A stretch of 64,000 nucleotides of DNA from CBDAPI01 sp965248635 (lineage in GTDB: Bacteria; Acidobacteriota; UBA6911; RPQK01; CBDAPI01). A program made the position numbers and the translations under genes. Shown piece by piece: positions 27,730 through 35,463 of this stretch. The DNA lies in NCBI GenBank assembly GCA_965248635.1, contig OZ252114.1, positions 4,092,001-4,156,000 of the forward strand, given 5' to 3'. The first letter of the stretch is position 1; the number at the start of each line of letters is the position of its first letter. The notes under the pieces were generated by a model, which had not been told where the DNA came from, made no database searches, and saw nothing but the letters and a program-made list of their open reading frames with translations.

Positions 27730-28953
27730 TCAGAGGGTTTCGGATTCGAGCATGATCTGCTCGGTAGCTTCACGGGGACGAATCCCGTTGGTATTTGTGA
27801 ACACGACGGCTGCAGTGGAGTCGGAAAAGCGCAGCCGCACGTCCGTGTTGATTCCGGGATCGCTGCCCCCGTGACCCCAGTACAATTCATGCTGGTCGGA
27901 TTTCTCGGCGTACCAGGTCAAGCCCTGAACTCGCGACTCGTGGACGAGCTGCTCCCGCCACATTTCCGAGAGGGTGGCCTCTTGAAGCAGGGTGACCCCG
28001 TTCAGGGCACCCCCGTTCAGATAGGCCCGCAAGTAGAGCGAAATCTGGCGGATGCTGGTGCGCAGGAATCCGTCGGGAAAGTTAGGGTGGCTGTAGAGGC
28101 AGTTGGCGTGGAATCCGTCCTCGAGCCGGCTCGGGTTCCTTTCTTCACCAATCACTCCCAGGGGAGTTCCTCCCCAGGACGGACCACGGGCCTCTCCGCT
28201 CTCGACCAGAGTGTAGGGTGCCGCATGGTGAGAGGTCTCCACATCCCTCAGATACCAGGATGTCTGAATCATTCCCAGAGGCTCGAAAATATTCGCCTTG
28301 CAGACTTCTGCAAAGGCCACACCCGAAATGATCTCCACCAGATAGGCGAGCAGGCCGAAGGCGACGTTATTGTACTCCCAGTCGGTCTCCGGGGCCCACT
28401 TGTGGAAGTTCTCCTCCGGGTCATACAGATCCCCTTGCGGGGAGAGATACCCTCTGATCCAGTCTCCCAGGGCCAGTGTCGGATCTCCACAGTGATAGTT
28501 GCGCCCGTATGCCAGTCCGTCCCGAATGGAGGACCGGTGAGTCAGCAGGTGGCGAAACGTGATCGCGACCTCCGGATGGTTCGGGTTGCGCACCGAGAAT
28601 CCGACGTACTCACTCACGTCATCATCAAGCTGGAACAGCTCCTTTTCCCAGAGTTGCATCAGGGCCGTCGTCGTAAAGGTCTTCGACACCGAACCGATGT
28701 TCTGCAGATGATCAATCGACATCGGAATGCGTCGCTCCAGATCTGCATAACCGAATTCTCGATACCAGGAGAGGCCATCGGCTCCGATCAGCGCAGCCGC
28801 CAGTCCCGGGATACGATCTCGCTCCATCTTCTGCTTCAGGAACTCTTCAATAGCACTCACCGGAGCGTCCTCGCCGCAGCCCAGCAGAGCCGTCGGAAGC
28901 AGACTCGAAAGCTTCACAAAGGTTCGCCGCAGTATTGAGAAGTCGTCCGGCAA
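27730..28953 (-). CDS. Beta-lactamase-class-C-like serine hydrolase, Tat lipoprotein
   Basis: About 407 aa from TTG 28953, preceded by GAGG six bases upstream; the longer open frame to 29154 looks non-coding. The N-terminus has a twin-arginine motif (LRRTFVK) and a lipobox (LLGC, Cys26), so it is predicted to be a Tat-exported lipoprotein. Active-site motifs are S-x-x-K in GSVSKTFTTT, Y-x-N in WEYNNVAFG and HGG in GHGGSDPG. The family includes esterases, D-aminopeptidases and PBP-like enzymes. Followed 24 bp later by the aminotransferase-permease pair; a role in releasing its substrate is possible but not shown. Confidence 0.88.
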   Translation of the reverse strand: MPDDFSILRRTFVKLSSLLPTALLGCGEDAPVSAIEEFLKQKMERDRIPGLAAALIGADGLSWYREFGYADLERRIPMSIDHLQNIGSVSKTFTTTALMQLWEKELFQLDDDVSEYVGFSVRNPNHPEVAITFRHLLTHRSSIRDGLAYGRNYHCGDPTLALGDWIRGYLSPQGDLYDPEENFHKWAPETDWEYNNVAFGLLAYLVEIISGVAFAEVCKANIFEPLGMIQTSWYLRDVETSHHAAPYTLVESGEARGPSWGGTPLGVIGEERNPSRLEDGFHANCLYSHPNFPDGFLRTSIRQISLYLRAYLNGGALNGVTLLQEATLSEMWREQLVHESRVQGLTWYAEKSDQHELYWGHGGSDPGINTDVRLRFSDSTAAVVFTNTNGIRPREATEQIMLESETL

Positions 28954-29067
28954 CTTCAGCCTCGTGGTCAGTACTACCAGCTTGTCACGCTTGCGAGGTC
29001 CACTATAGCAAGTGCAGGGAAAAGTCAGCACGGAAATCTTTCGAGCGAGACTCGGAACGCGGAACTG

Positions 29068-29087
29068 GCGCGAGCGAAGCGAGCGCC
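29068..29087. repeat. GC-rich box GCGCGAGCG-AAGCGAGCGCC
   Basis: 20-bp box differing by one base from the box at 9871-9890. It begins at the stop codon of the UreH-like gene; both boxes are preceded on the + strand by GAACTG. Confidence 0.6.
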
Positions 29088-29749
29088 TATATCCCCAAAA
29101 GCTGAATAGCCACTCCACTCCCGGCGATCGCCAGTCCCGAGGCCGTGTGAGCATGCCGTTCCAGAAATGAAAACACGGGCAACTTCAGACCGAAGTAGCC
29201 AATCGTCACCAGCGTGCACATGGTGCCTATCGTGACCACGGCAAAGACCAGGACGACACCTGCCACGGTGGTCCACATGTGGTCAAAAGCGGGTGCCATG
29301 AGAATGGGGATGAGCGGCTCACAGGGCCCCAGGATGAATACGATAAAGAGGCTCCAAACCGTCACCGCCCTGCGCCGCTTTCGTTCCGCTGACGGATCCG
29401 GGGCCAGCTGGAGCCGGGCACGTTTCCTTCGTTCTCTGTGTAGTGACCAGACGGCATAGGCCAGGCCGAAACCGATTAACAGCCAGGCCGCCATTTGCCC
29501 CCGGCGGGCCTCAATAATCTCTAGCTGGTCAATCGCTACGCCAATCGAGATTCCGAACATTCCCAGGAGAACGGAGGAAAGCACATGACCCGTTCCGCAC
29601 AGGACTGTGATGGACAGGAGTCGTGACAGAGTCCATTTCTGGGCTCGAGCCAGCATGATGAAAGGCAGGGTATGATCCACCCCGATCACGGTGTGAACCA
29701 GTCCGATGCTGGCCGCTAGTCCGACTAGTGCTTCGCTGGCGCTCTGCAA
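29087..29749 (-). CDS. UreH/NiCoT-like (TauE/RcnA-related) metal transporter
   Basis: 220 aa with about six hydrophobic segments. The first contains GLVHTVIGVDHTLPFIMLARAQKW, matching the His-x(n)-Asp-His helix-2 signature of nickel/cobalt transporters and UreH/RcnA relatives. The central loop is basic (RRKRARLQL, ERKRRRA), and a second motif LGPCEPLIPILMAPAF follows. The likely role is Ni/Co or other divalent metal movement across the inner membrane. Start TTG 29749 has an AGGA eight bases upstream. It is divergent from the P-type ATPase operon over a 157-bp shared gap, consistent with joint control of metal handling, which is an inference. Confidence 0.75.
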   Translation of the reverse strand: MQSASEALVGLAASIGLVHTVIGVDHTLPFIMLARAQKWTLSRLLSITVLCGTGHVLSSVLLGMFGISIGVAIDQLEIIEARRGQMAAWLLIGFGLAYAVWSLHRERRKRARLQLAPDPSAERKRRRAVTVWSLFIVFILGPCEPLIPILMAPAFDHMWTTVAGVVLVFAVVTIGTMCTLVTIGYFGLKLPVFSFLERHAHTASGLAIAGSGVAIQLLGI

Positions 29750-29858
29750 TCTCTCGTCCTTTCCTGATCTCCGTCCCGAATCGTTGAACTAGAAATGATC
29801 CCGAAACCCACCTTCACAGTCAAACAGAATTCCGACTGGGCGGCGAATTGTACTGGCC

Positions 29859-29888
29859 TTGACAAGATTGAAGACCATGGCCTAACGT
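29859..29888 (+). promoter_or_regulatory. Possible sigma70-type promoter for the ATPase-SPFH operon
   Basis: TTGACA at 29859-29864, 18-nt spacer, then TAACGT at 29883-29888. The -35 box is perfect and the -10 box weak. The +1 would leave only a short leader before ATG 29907, which has no clear Shine-Dalgarno. Confidence 0.35.
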
Positions 29889-29906
29889 CGGTCCTCCAGT
29901 ACCAAT

Positions 29907-32900
29907 ATGTTTTTTCCTTTTTTGCACACTGCCGAGCTTGAGGGCAGCGATGACTTTCGCTGGAGAACTGCGGGTATTCTGCTCGGCGGTTTCCTGCTGA
30001 TTTCGTACTGGCAGCAGTGGATCGTGAGCCCGTTTCAGTGGGATCTGGCCATCCTGCTGACCTTCCTTTTCGGCTATCGAACCTTCAACAAGGCCTTCCG
30101 CGATGTACTGGCGCGTCGGATCAGTGCCGACCAGGCTGTTGCCGTTGCCGCCCTGGCGGCCCTTTATGTCGGAGAGTATCTGGCGGCCGCGGAAGTCGTC
30201 TACATCATGCTGGTGGGTGAGACGCTGGAAGAATACGCCGCTCGGCGCTTTCAGGGAGATCTAGACCGGCTTCTCACCTGCCTTCCGGAAACCGCTCACG
30301 TGGTTCGGGAAGGCCGCGAGGAAGACGTGGAGCTGACCGCGGTCCATAAGGACGATGAAGTTGTCGTGTACCCCGGGCAAAGGATTCCGGTCGACGGCTC
30401 CATCCTGGACGGTGACTCGCTCATTGACGAGAGCACGATCACAGGCGAATCCGTACCCCGAGAAAAAGGGGCTGGTGCTTCGGTCTTCGCCGGCACTCTC
30501 AACCAGACCAGCCGCCTGTTGGTACGAGCCGACGAGGTAGGAGAGCACACCGTACTGAAACGAATTGTCGAGCTGGTCCAGCACGCCAAGGAAAACAAGG
30601 CTCCGATCCAGCGAACGGCTGATCGTTATGCTCAATGGTTTCTTCCTCTGGTGTTGGCCGTCGCCGGGGTCTGTTACCTGGTGACCGGCGAGTGGATGCG
30701 CTCGGTGGCAATTCTGATTGTCGCCTGCCCATGCGCCATGGTGCTGGCAACTCCAGCGGCCGTTCTGGCCTCAGTAAGCGCTCTGGCCCGAAAAGGAATC
30801 ATCGTCAAGGGCGGGATCTATCTGGAAAGGCTCTCCGAGGTCGACTGTGTTGCCTTCGACAAGACGGGAACCCTGACCCAGGGCCATCCGCAACTGATTG
30901 ATGTGATTCAGTTCAACGGGTTCTCCCCGGCTCAAATCCTCACCTGGGCCGCTTCACTGGAACGCCACTCCGACCACATCCTGGCTCGGGCGATCCGGCG
31001 TAGCGCTGAAGAAAAGGGTCTGGTTCTCGAGCCGGTCGAGGGCGTAACCAGTCACACCGGCCTGGGGGTTGAGGGTACGCTTTCTCCGGTCGCATCGTCG
31101 GGAGCAACCGCCCGCGATCGAATCCGGGTGGGTAGCGCCCGCTATCTCGAAAGCCAGGGTCTGACCCTCCCCTCGAAGGGAGCAAGCATCGTCCAGGAAA
31201 TCACGTCGCAGGGTGGAATCGCCGTACTGGTCGCCCGGGAAGAAGAGATCTGCGGAGTCCTGGCGCTACGAGACCTACCCAGACCAAGTGCCCGCGAGGC
31301 CCTCCACCAGCTGCATCATCTGAACATCCGGAAAACCTTGATTCTCACGGGTGATCATCTGAACTCGGCACAGGAAGTGGCACAGGCAGTGGGGATCGCC
31401 GAAGTTCACGCCAGTCTGCTCCCTGAGGAAAAGCTCGACCGACTCCAGGAGCTCTCCCGGCAGGGATATAAAGTTGCCATGGTGGGCGACGGCATCAATG
31501 ACTCACCGGCTCTGGCCCTGGCACACGTGGGAATCGCCATGGGCGATACGGGCACCGACATCGCCGCGGACGCCGCCGGTGTGGTTCTCATGGATCCGGG
31601 AAGTCTGGACCGCCTGGGGTACCTGATTGAGAAAAGTCGGCGCACGGTCAAGAAGATAACAGAGAACATCCTCTGGTTTGGCCTTGCCTTCAATTTCGCG
31701 GCCGTGCTGGCCGCCTTCACCGGCTATTTGAGTGCAGTGGCGGCTGCGGTGGTCCATCAGGGATCGTCGTTTCTGGTGCTGTTGAGCTCCCTGAGTCTGC
31801 TGGAGAGAGGGGCCCTGGACTGGCTTCCCCATCGAGCTATCCACGCCATTGAAGCCCTGGAAAGGTACCTCCAGGCCGTCCGCTCTCCGCGAGCGGGCCT
31901 CTCAGCCATGCTCGAATGGCTTCAGGCGAACCAGAAAGTGGTCGTCACAAGCGCAGCTGTGGTCGTGCCCCTGCTTTACGTCCTCTCCGGGGTTCGGATG
32001 CTGGGCCCGGATCAGATTGGGATTGTGGAGCGTTTTGGACGAGCCTTGGAGACGGAGCTCGAGCCGGGTATGCATTACCTGTATCCCTGGCCTGTAGACC
32101 AACTCTACCGGCTCCGCCCGGAAGAGGTTCAGACCATCGAACTCGGATTTCGGGTCACGGAGGCAGGAGAGAACGAAATCGGTCCTCCGGCCTATGAGTG
32201 GAACATCCAGCATCGGGACGGCCGCTACAGACGCGAGCTGGACGAGGCTCTCATGCTCACCGGAGATGAGTATCTAGTCGAGATCAACGCTGTCGTTCAC
32301 TACTCGATCCAGAAACCCTCACTGTTTCTTTTCAGAACGGACGACGTCGAGTCCGTGCTGCGGGCTGTCTCGGAAGGGGTGCTGCGTCGCCAGGTGGCGG
32401 CTATCGCCCTGGACAGGGCTCTTGCACTGGACCGAAAACAGCTGGAGGAGACAACCGCAGCAGCACTGCGCCGAGGCCTGGCTGAATTGAATCTTGGAGT
32501 TCAGATTCATTCCGTGCTGCTCCAGGACGTCCACCCGGCACTGGAGGTGGTGGGCGCCTTCCGGGAGGTGGCCAGTGCCCTGGAAGAGAAGAGTCGACTG
32601 ATCAATGAAGCACAGGGCTACGCCAACGAGCGGCTCCCTTTAGCCCGGGGAGAGTCCCAGGAGAGACTTCTGCAGGCAAGCGCCGGGCAGTTTTCGACCA
32701 TCGCCGGCGCCGAGGGAGAGGCACAGCGGTTCTCGATGAGACAGGAGCAATACCGAAAGGCGCCCCGAACCACCGGAGTTCGCCTCTACCTGGAGACCGT
32801 AGAGAAAAGCCTGAAGGGAAGAAAAAAATACCTTCTGGATCACAATTCCGGTCGACGGAAAGTCATGTTGCTCGAAAACTCGGTCTTCAACATAGGAAAT

Positions 32901-32954
32901 CTGGAGTCGGCTCTTCGCTCGCCTCGACCGGATCGAGGGACTCCAGAGCAGTAA
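29907..32954 (+). CDS. P1B-type metal ATPase fused to an HflK-like SPFH domain
   Basis: 1015 aa. Residues about 1-655 are a P1B-type ATPase without an N-terminal metal-binding domain: actuator TGES (179-182), membrane CPC (274-276), phosphorylation site DKTGT (Asp318), SDH in place of the usual SEHP-type His motif, hinge GDGIND (527-532), and HQGSS in the last helix. Residues about 665-1000 are a complete HflK-like SPFH unit: membrane helix VVVPLLYVLSGVRML, GPDQIGIVERFGRAL, LTGDEYLVEINAVVHYSI, INEAQGYANERLPLARGE and RLYLETVEKSL. The frame is unbroken. P1B pumps export soft or transition metals; SPFH proteins assemble into ring-like membrane cages. It leads an operon with two further SPFH genes. 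Metal specificity is not certain. Confidence 0.93.
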   Translation: MFFPFLHTAELEGSDDFRWRTAGILLGGFLLISYWQQWIVSPFQWDLAILLTFLFGYRTFNKAFRDVLARRISADQAVAVAALAALYVGEYLAAAEVVYIMLVGETLEEYAARRFQGDLDRLLTCLPETAHVVREGREEDVELTAVHKDDEVVVYPGQRIPVDGSILDGDSLIDESTITGESVPREKGAGASVFAGTLNQTSRLLVRADEVGEHTVLKRIVELVQHAKENKAPIQRTADRYAQWFLPLVLAVAGVCYLVTGEWMRSVAILIVACPCAMVLATPAAVLASVSALARKGIIVKGGIYLERLSEVDCVAFDKTGTLTQGHPQLIDVIQFNGFSPAQILTWAASLERHSDHILARAIRRSAEEKGLVLEPVEGVTSHTGLGVEGTLSPVASSGATARDRIRVGSARYLESQGLTLPSKGASIVQEITSQGGIAVLVAREEEICGVLALRDLPRPSAREALHQLHHLNIRKTLILTGDHLNSAQEVAQAVGIAEVHASLLPEEKLDRLQELSRQGYKVAMVGDGINDSPALALAHVGIAMGDTGTDIAADAAGVVLMDPGSLDRLGYLIEKSRRTVKKITENILWFGLAFNFAAVLAAFTGYLSAVAAAVVHQGSSFLVLLSSLSLLERGALDWLPHRAIHAIEALERYLQAVRSPRAGLSAMLEWLQANQKVVVTSAAVVVPLLYVLSGVRMLGPDQIGIVERFGRALETELEPGMHYLYPWPVDQLYRLRPEEVQTIELGFRVTEAGENEIGPPAYEWNIQHRDGRYRRELDEALMLTGDEYLVEINAVVHYSIQKPSLFLFRTDDVESVLRAVSEGVLRRQVAAIALDRALALDRKQLEETTAAALRRGLAELNLGVQIHSVLLQDVHPALEVVGAFREVASALEEKSRLINEAQGYANERLPLARGESQERLLQASAGQFSTIAGAEGEAQRFSMRQEQYRKAPRTTGVRLYLETVEKSLKGRKKYLLDHNSGRRKVMLLENSVFNIGNLESALRSPRPDRGTPEQ

Positions 32955-32985
32955 CTAGTGGACCAGATTGGAGAGGACAACCTCC

Positions 32986-33912
32986 ATGCACTTGAAAAAG
33001 GAACAGAAATCAGACCCAAGACCAGGAAGATTCAGGTGGAGAAGCCTGTTTCTGAGCGCGACGATCCTGGTGGTCGTGTACCTTTCGATTTTCACCGTGT
33101 CCGAGACCGAGTTCGTGCTGATAACCCAATTCGGGAGACCCGTGCGAGAGCATCGGGAGGCGGGCCTGAAGGTGAAGTGGCCGATCCAGGGAATCACGCG
33201 TCTGGACAAACGGGCGCACCTGTACCATCCGCGGCCCTCCGAGTATCTGACCCAGGACAAGAAGAACCTGCTGGTCCAAAACTACGTTCTATGGAGGATC
33301 GAAGATCCCCTCCTCTTCATACGTACCGTAAGGGACCGCTCGGGGGCCGAGATGCGGTTGCACGACATCGTCTGGTCCCAGGTTTCCGCGGCCCTGGGGC
33401 AGACTGAGCTGTCACGGCTGGTTTCCACCGACGGATCTCAACTGCGCACCGCGCAGCTGACCTCCGAGGTAACCGCCGAGTGCCGGCAGATTGCTCAGAA
33501 ACGCTATGGAATTGACATCGAAACAGTCGAAATCAGCCGGCTCAACCTGCCCGCTCAGAACCGTGACAGCGTCTTTGCCCGCATGAGAGCCGAGCGGGAT
33601 CGAATCGCCAAGCGCTATCGGGCCGAGGGAGAAGAAGAGGCTCGGAAAATCCGTGCCGAGGCGGATCGGCAGGCCGAGGAACTTCTCGCCGAGGCCAAGA
33701 AACAGGCCGAGATCATTCGTGGGGAAGGCGATGCACAGGCGGCTGCCATTTACGGCAAGGCTTTTTCTCGAGATCCCGAGTTCTACCAGATGGTGCGGAC
33801 CCTGCAGGCCTACGAGAAGATCCTGGATGAGAAGACCATCGCGGTCCTGTCCACCGATTCAGAATTGCTGAAACTCCTTACCGAGGGCCGCAATGGGAGG
33901 CTTTTCAATTGA
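32986..33912 (+). CDS. HflC-like SPFH/band-7 membrane protein
   Basis: 308 aa from ATG 32986 (MHLKKEQKSD), with GAGAGG nine bases upstream; an in-frame TTG at 32968 is less likely. One N-terminal membrane helix (SLFLSATILVVVYLSIFTV) is followed by the SPFH domain (ETEFVLITQFGRPV, AGLKVKWPIQGITRLDKR, VQNYVLWRIEDPLLF) and a long charged coiled coil (RAEGEEEARKIRAEADRQAE) ending QMVRTLQAYEKIL, all typical of HflC. HflC normally pairs with HflK to form a cage around the FtsH protease; here no ftsH is nearby and the neighbour is a metal ATPase. It starts 31 bp after the ATPase stop and overlaps the next gene region closely. Confidence 0.93.
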   Translation: MHLKKEQKSDPRPGRFRWRSLFLSATILVVVYLSIFTVSETEFVLITQFGRPVREHREAGLKVKWPIQGITRLDKRAHLYHPRPSEYLTQDKKNLLVQNYVLWRIEDPLLFIRTVRDRSGAEMRLHDIVWSQVSAALGQTELSRLVSTDGSQLRTAQLTSEVTAECRQIAQKRYGIDIETVEISRLNLPAQNRDSVFARMRAERDRIAKRYRAEGEEEARKIRAEADRQAEELLAEAKKQAEIIRGEGDAQAAAIYGKAFSRDPEFYQMVRTLQAYEKILDEKTIAVLSTDSELLKLLTEGRNGRLFN

Positions 33913-33935
33913 CTCAGGGAGGCCCGCCCATTGAG

Positions 33936-34877
33936 ATGAATATGTGGTGGTCACTCTGGAGCCGGATTCGGTCGCGCCCGCGATCGGGTCTCGCAGCTCT
34001 GCTCGGATTGTACTTCCTGTCCGGGCTCTACTACGTGCCGGCTGATGAACAGGGTGTCCGCCTCCGATTCGGGCGGCTGTCTCAGGCCCACATCTTACCC
34101 GGCCTTCACTACAGCTGGCCATTCCCCATCGACCGGATTGTGCGCCTCAGAATCAACCAGGCGCAACGGCTTTCAGTTGGAGAGATCGACGTCAGCCGCG
34201 TGCTGGGGACGACGGACGGGAGTGCCGATAATTACCTGCTGAGCGGCGACCGCAACCTGGTGCAACTGAACGCCTCGATGCAATTCTACATCGACGATCC
34301 GGAAGCTTATCTTTTCCGGACGGAGGACCTGCCCGGAGTCCTCACGGGTGCCTTTTCTGCGGCTCTTTCCGCGGCAGTGGCCGCAACGGACGTGGACTCG
34401 ATTCTCACAGTCCAGCGCCTGGCGCTCCAGAATCGAGTCCTGGTCTCCTTGCAGGACGAGATCAGTCGACTGGGACTGGGAGTCAACGTGACCACGGTCG
34501 CCCTGGAGAGTGTTTCACCTCCTTCCGAGGTGAGGGGCGCCTTCCTGGATGTTGCCAACGCCCGGGAAGACCGAAATCGCATTGTGCAGGAGGCGAACGG
34601 ATACGCCAGCGAAGTCGTCCCCAGAGCCCGAGGCGAGGCGCAGGAGCTGATGGAGCAGTCGAGTATCTATCGAACAGCCCGGATCAGTGAAGCTGTCGGG
34701 GCCTCGGATCGGTTTACCCGACTGTGGGAGCAGTACCGCCACCATCGTCAAGCTACCCGCACTCGTCTCTTTCTCGAGACGGTTGAAGCCACACTCGCCC
34801 GGGTCCAGAAAGTGATCGTCGACGAGGGAGAGGGGCAGACACTGGACGTGGAGATTCTTCAGGTTCAGAGACCGTGA
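33936..34877 (+). CDS. HflK-like SPFH/band-7 membrane protein
   Basis: 313 aa from ATG 33936; a TTG at 33909 overlapping the previous stop is also possible, and GGGAGG lies between the two. It has one N-terminal membrane helix (GLAALLGLYFLSGLYYVPAD) and the SPFH domain (DEQGVRLRFGRLSQAHILPG, LLSGDRNLVQLNASMQFYID, VANAREDRNRIVQEANGYAS, RARGEAQELMEQSSIYRT, RTRLFLETVEATL). It is clearly related to the SPFH half of the ATPase fusion, so the operon encodes two HflK-like and one HflC-like unit. The last four bases (GTGA) overlap the start of the next gene. Confidence 0.92.
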   Translation: MNMWWSLWSRIRSRPRSGLAALLGLYFLSGLYYVPADEQGVRLRFGRLSQAHILPGLHYSWPFPIDRIVRLRINQAQRLSVGEIDVSRVLGTTDGSADNYLLSGDRNLVQLNASMQFYIDDPEAYLFRTEDLPGVLTGAFSAALSAAVAATDVDSILTVQRLALQNRVLVSLQDEISRLGLGVNVTTVALESVSPPSEVRGAFLDVANAREDRNRIVQEANGYASEVVPRARGEAQELMEQSSIYRTARISEAVGASDRFTRLWEQYRHHRQATRTRLFLETVEATLARVQKVIVDEGEGQTLDVEILQVQRP

Positions 34878-35338
34878 AGTTTCAAAAGCTACTCCCTCCC
34901 CTGCTCATTGCCGGCGGTTTCCTCTACTTCTCCCTGCGGGAGCCTCCTGTACCTGCTCAGTTCGAGGATGATCCCCAGGGCACGCTGATCGAGCTGGTCC
35001 GCTCGGTGAAGAGTGGAGACATCGACCAGATCGTGTCCAGTTTTTCGGGCCATCTTCGGATCGAAATGAAGGCCCTGGCCGATCGGGAAGGGCCGGCCTT
35101 CCAAGAATGGCTTCAGGCCAGGCAGAATCTGGTCAAAGGTTTCGCCATCGTGGGCCAGGAGAGCCCGGGACCTGATCGGGTCAAGCTGTTCACAGAGACG
35201 GTCTACGAAGACAAGAAAACCAAACAGGTCTTCGAGCTGGCCAGAGAAAATGGAGCCTGGAAGATCGTGGCCACAGACTCGGAGCTGGTGACCCCCTGGA
35301 CCGGCCGACGCTCGGTGTTTGAAGAGCCGGCTCAGTAG
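34874..35338 (+). CDS. Small membrane-anchored protein of unknown function, last gene of the ATPase-SPFH operon
   Basis: 154 aa starting at GTG 34874 within a GTGA overlap with the HflK-like gene, indicating translational coupling. A short N-terminal hydrophobic segment (LLPPLLIAGGFLYFSL) is followed by a soluble domain (VRSVKSGDIDQIVSSFSGHL, FAIVGQESPGPDRVKLFTET, ENGAWKIVATDS) whose pattern is reminiscent of small NTF2/DUF4878-like folds. That fold is a guess. I do not recognise a family. Its coupling to the SPFH genes suggests it is a structural or regulatory part of the same complex, facing the periplasm. Confidence 0.8.
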   Translation: MKFQKLLPPLLIAGGFLYFSLREPPVPAQFEDDPQGTLIELVRSVKSGDIDQIVSSFSGHLRIEMKALADREGPAFQEWLQARQNLVKGFAIVGQESPGPDRVKLFTETVYEDKKTKQVFELARENGAWKIVATDSELVTPWTGRRSVFEEPAQ

Positions 35339-35393
35339 GAGCCGCTTCCACGCGGCGATCTGATTCTTCTACCAGGAAGACTTCCGCCCGAAG

Positions 35394-35443
35394 TTAAAGG
35401 TTGAAGGTTGAAGGTTCGTGGAACGTGGACGTGGAACGTGGAG
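35394..35443. repeat. Heptad array merging into GTGGAAC(GT) repeats
   Basis: GTTGAAG-type heptads followed by CGTGGAACGTGGACGTGGAACGTGG-like units in the gap after the operon end and before the sulfatase Shine-Dalgarno. Confidence 0.7.
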
Positions 35444-35463
35444 CTGAACTCAAGGAGCAGTTG

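Noticed and set aside
29907..32954. ATPase-SPFH fusion as a result of a lost stop codon by sequence error
   Set aside because: The join lies in a normal linker followed by a second membrane helix with the frame kept for more than 300 further codons; an error would have to remove a stop and a start without a frameshift. Raw reads would settle it.
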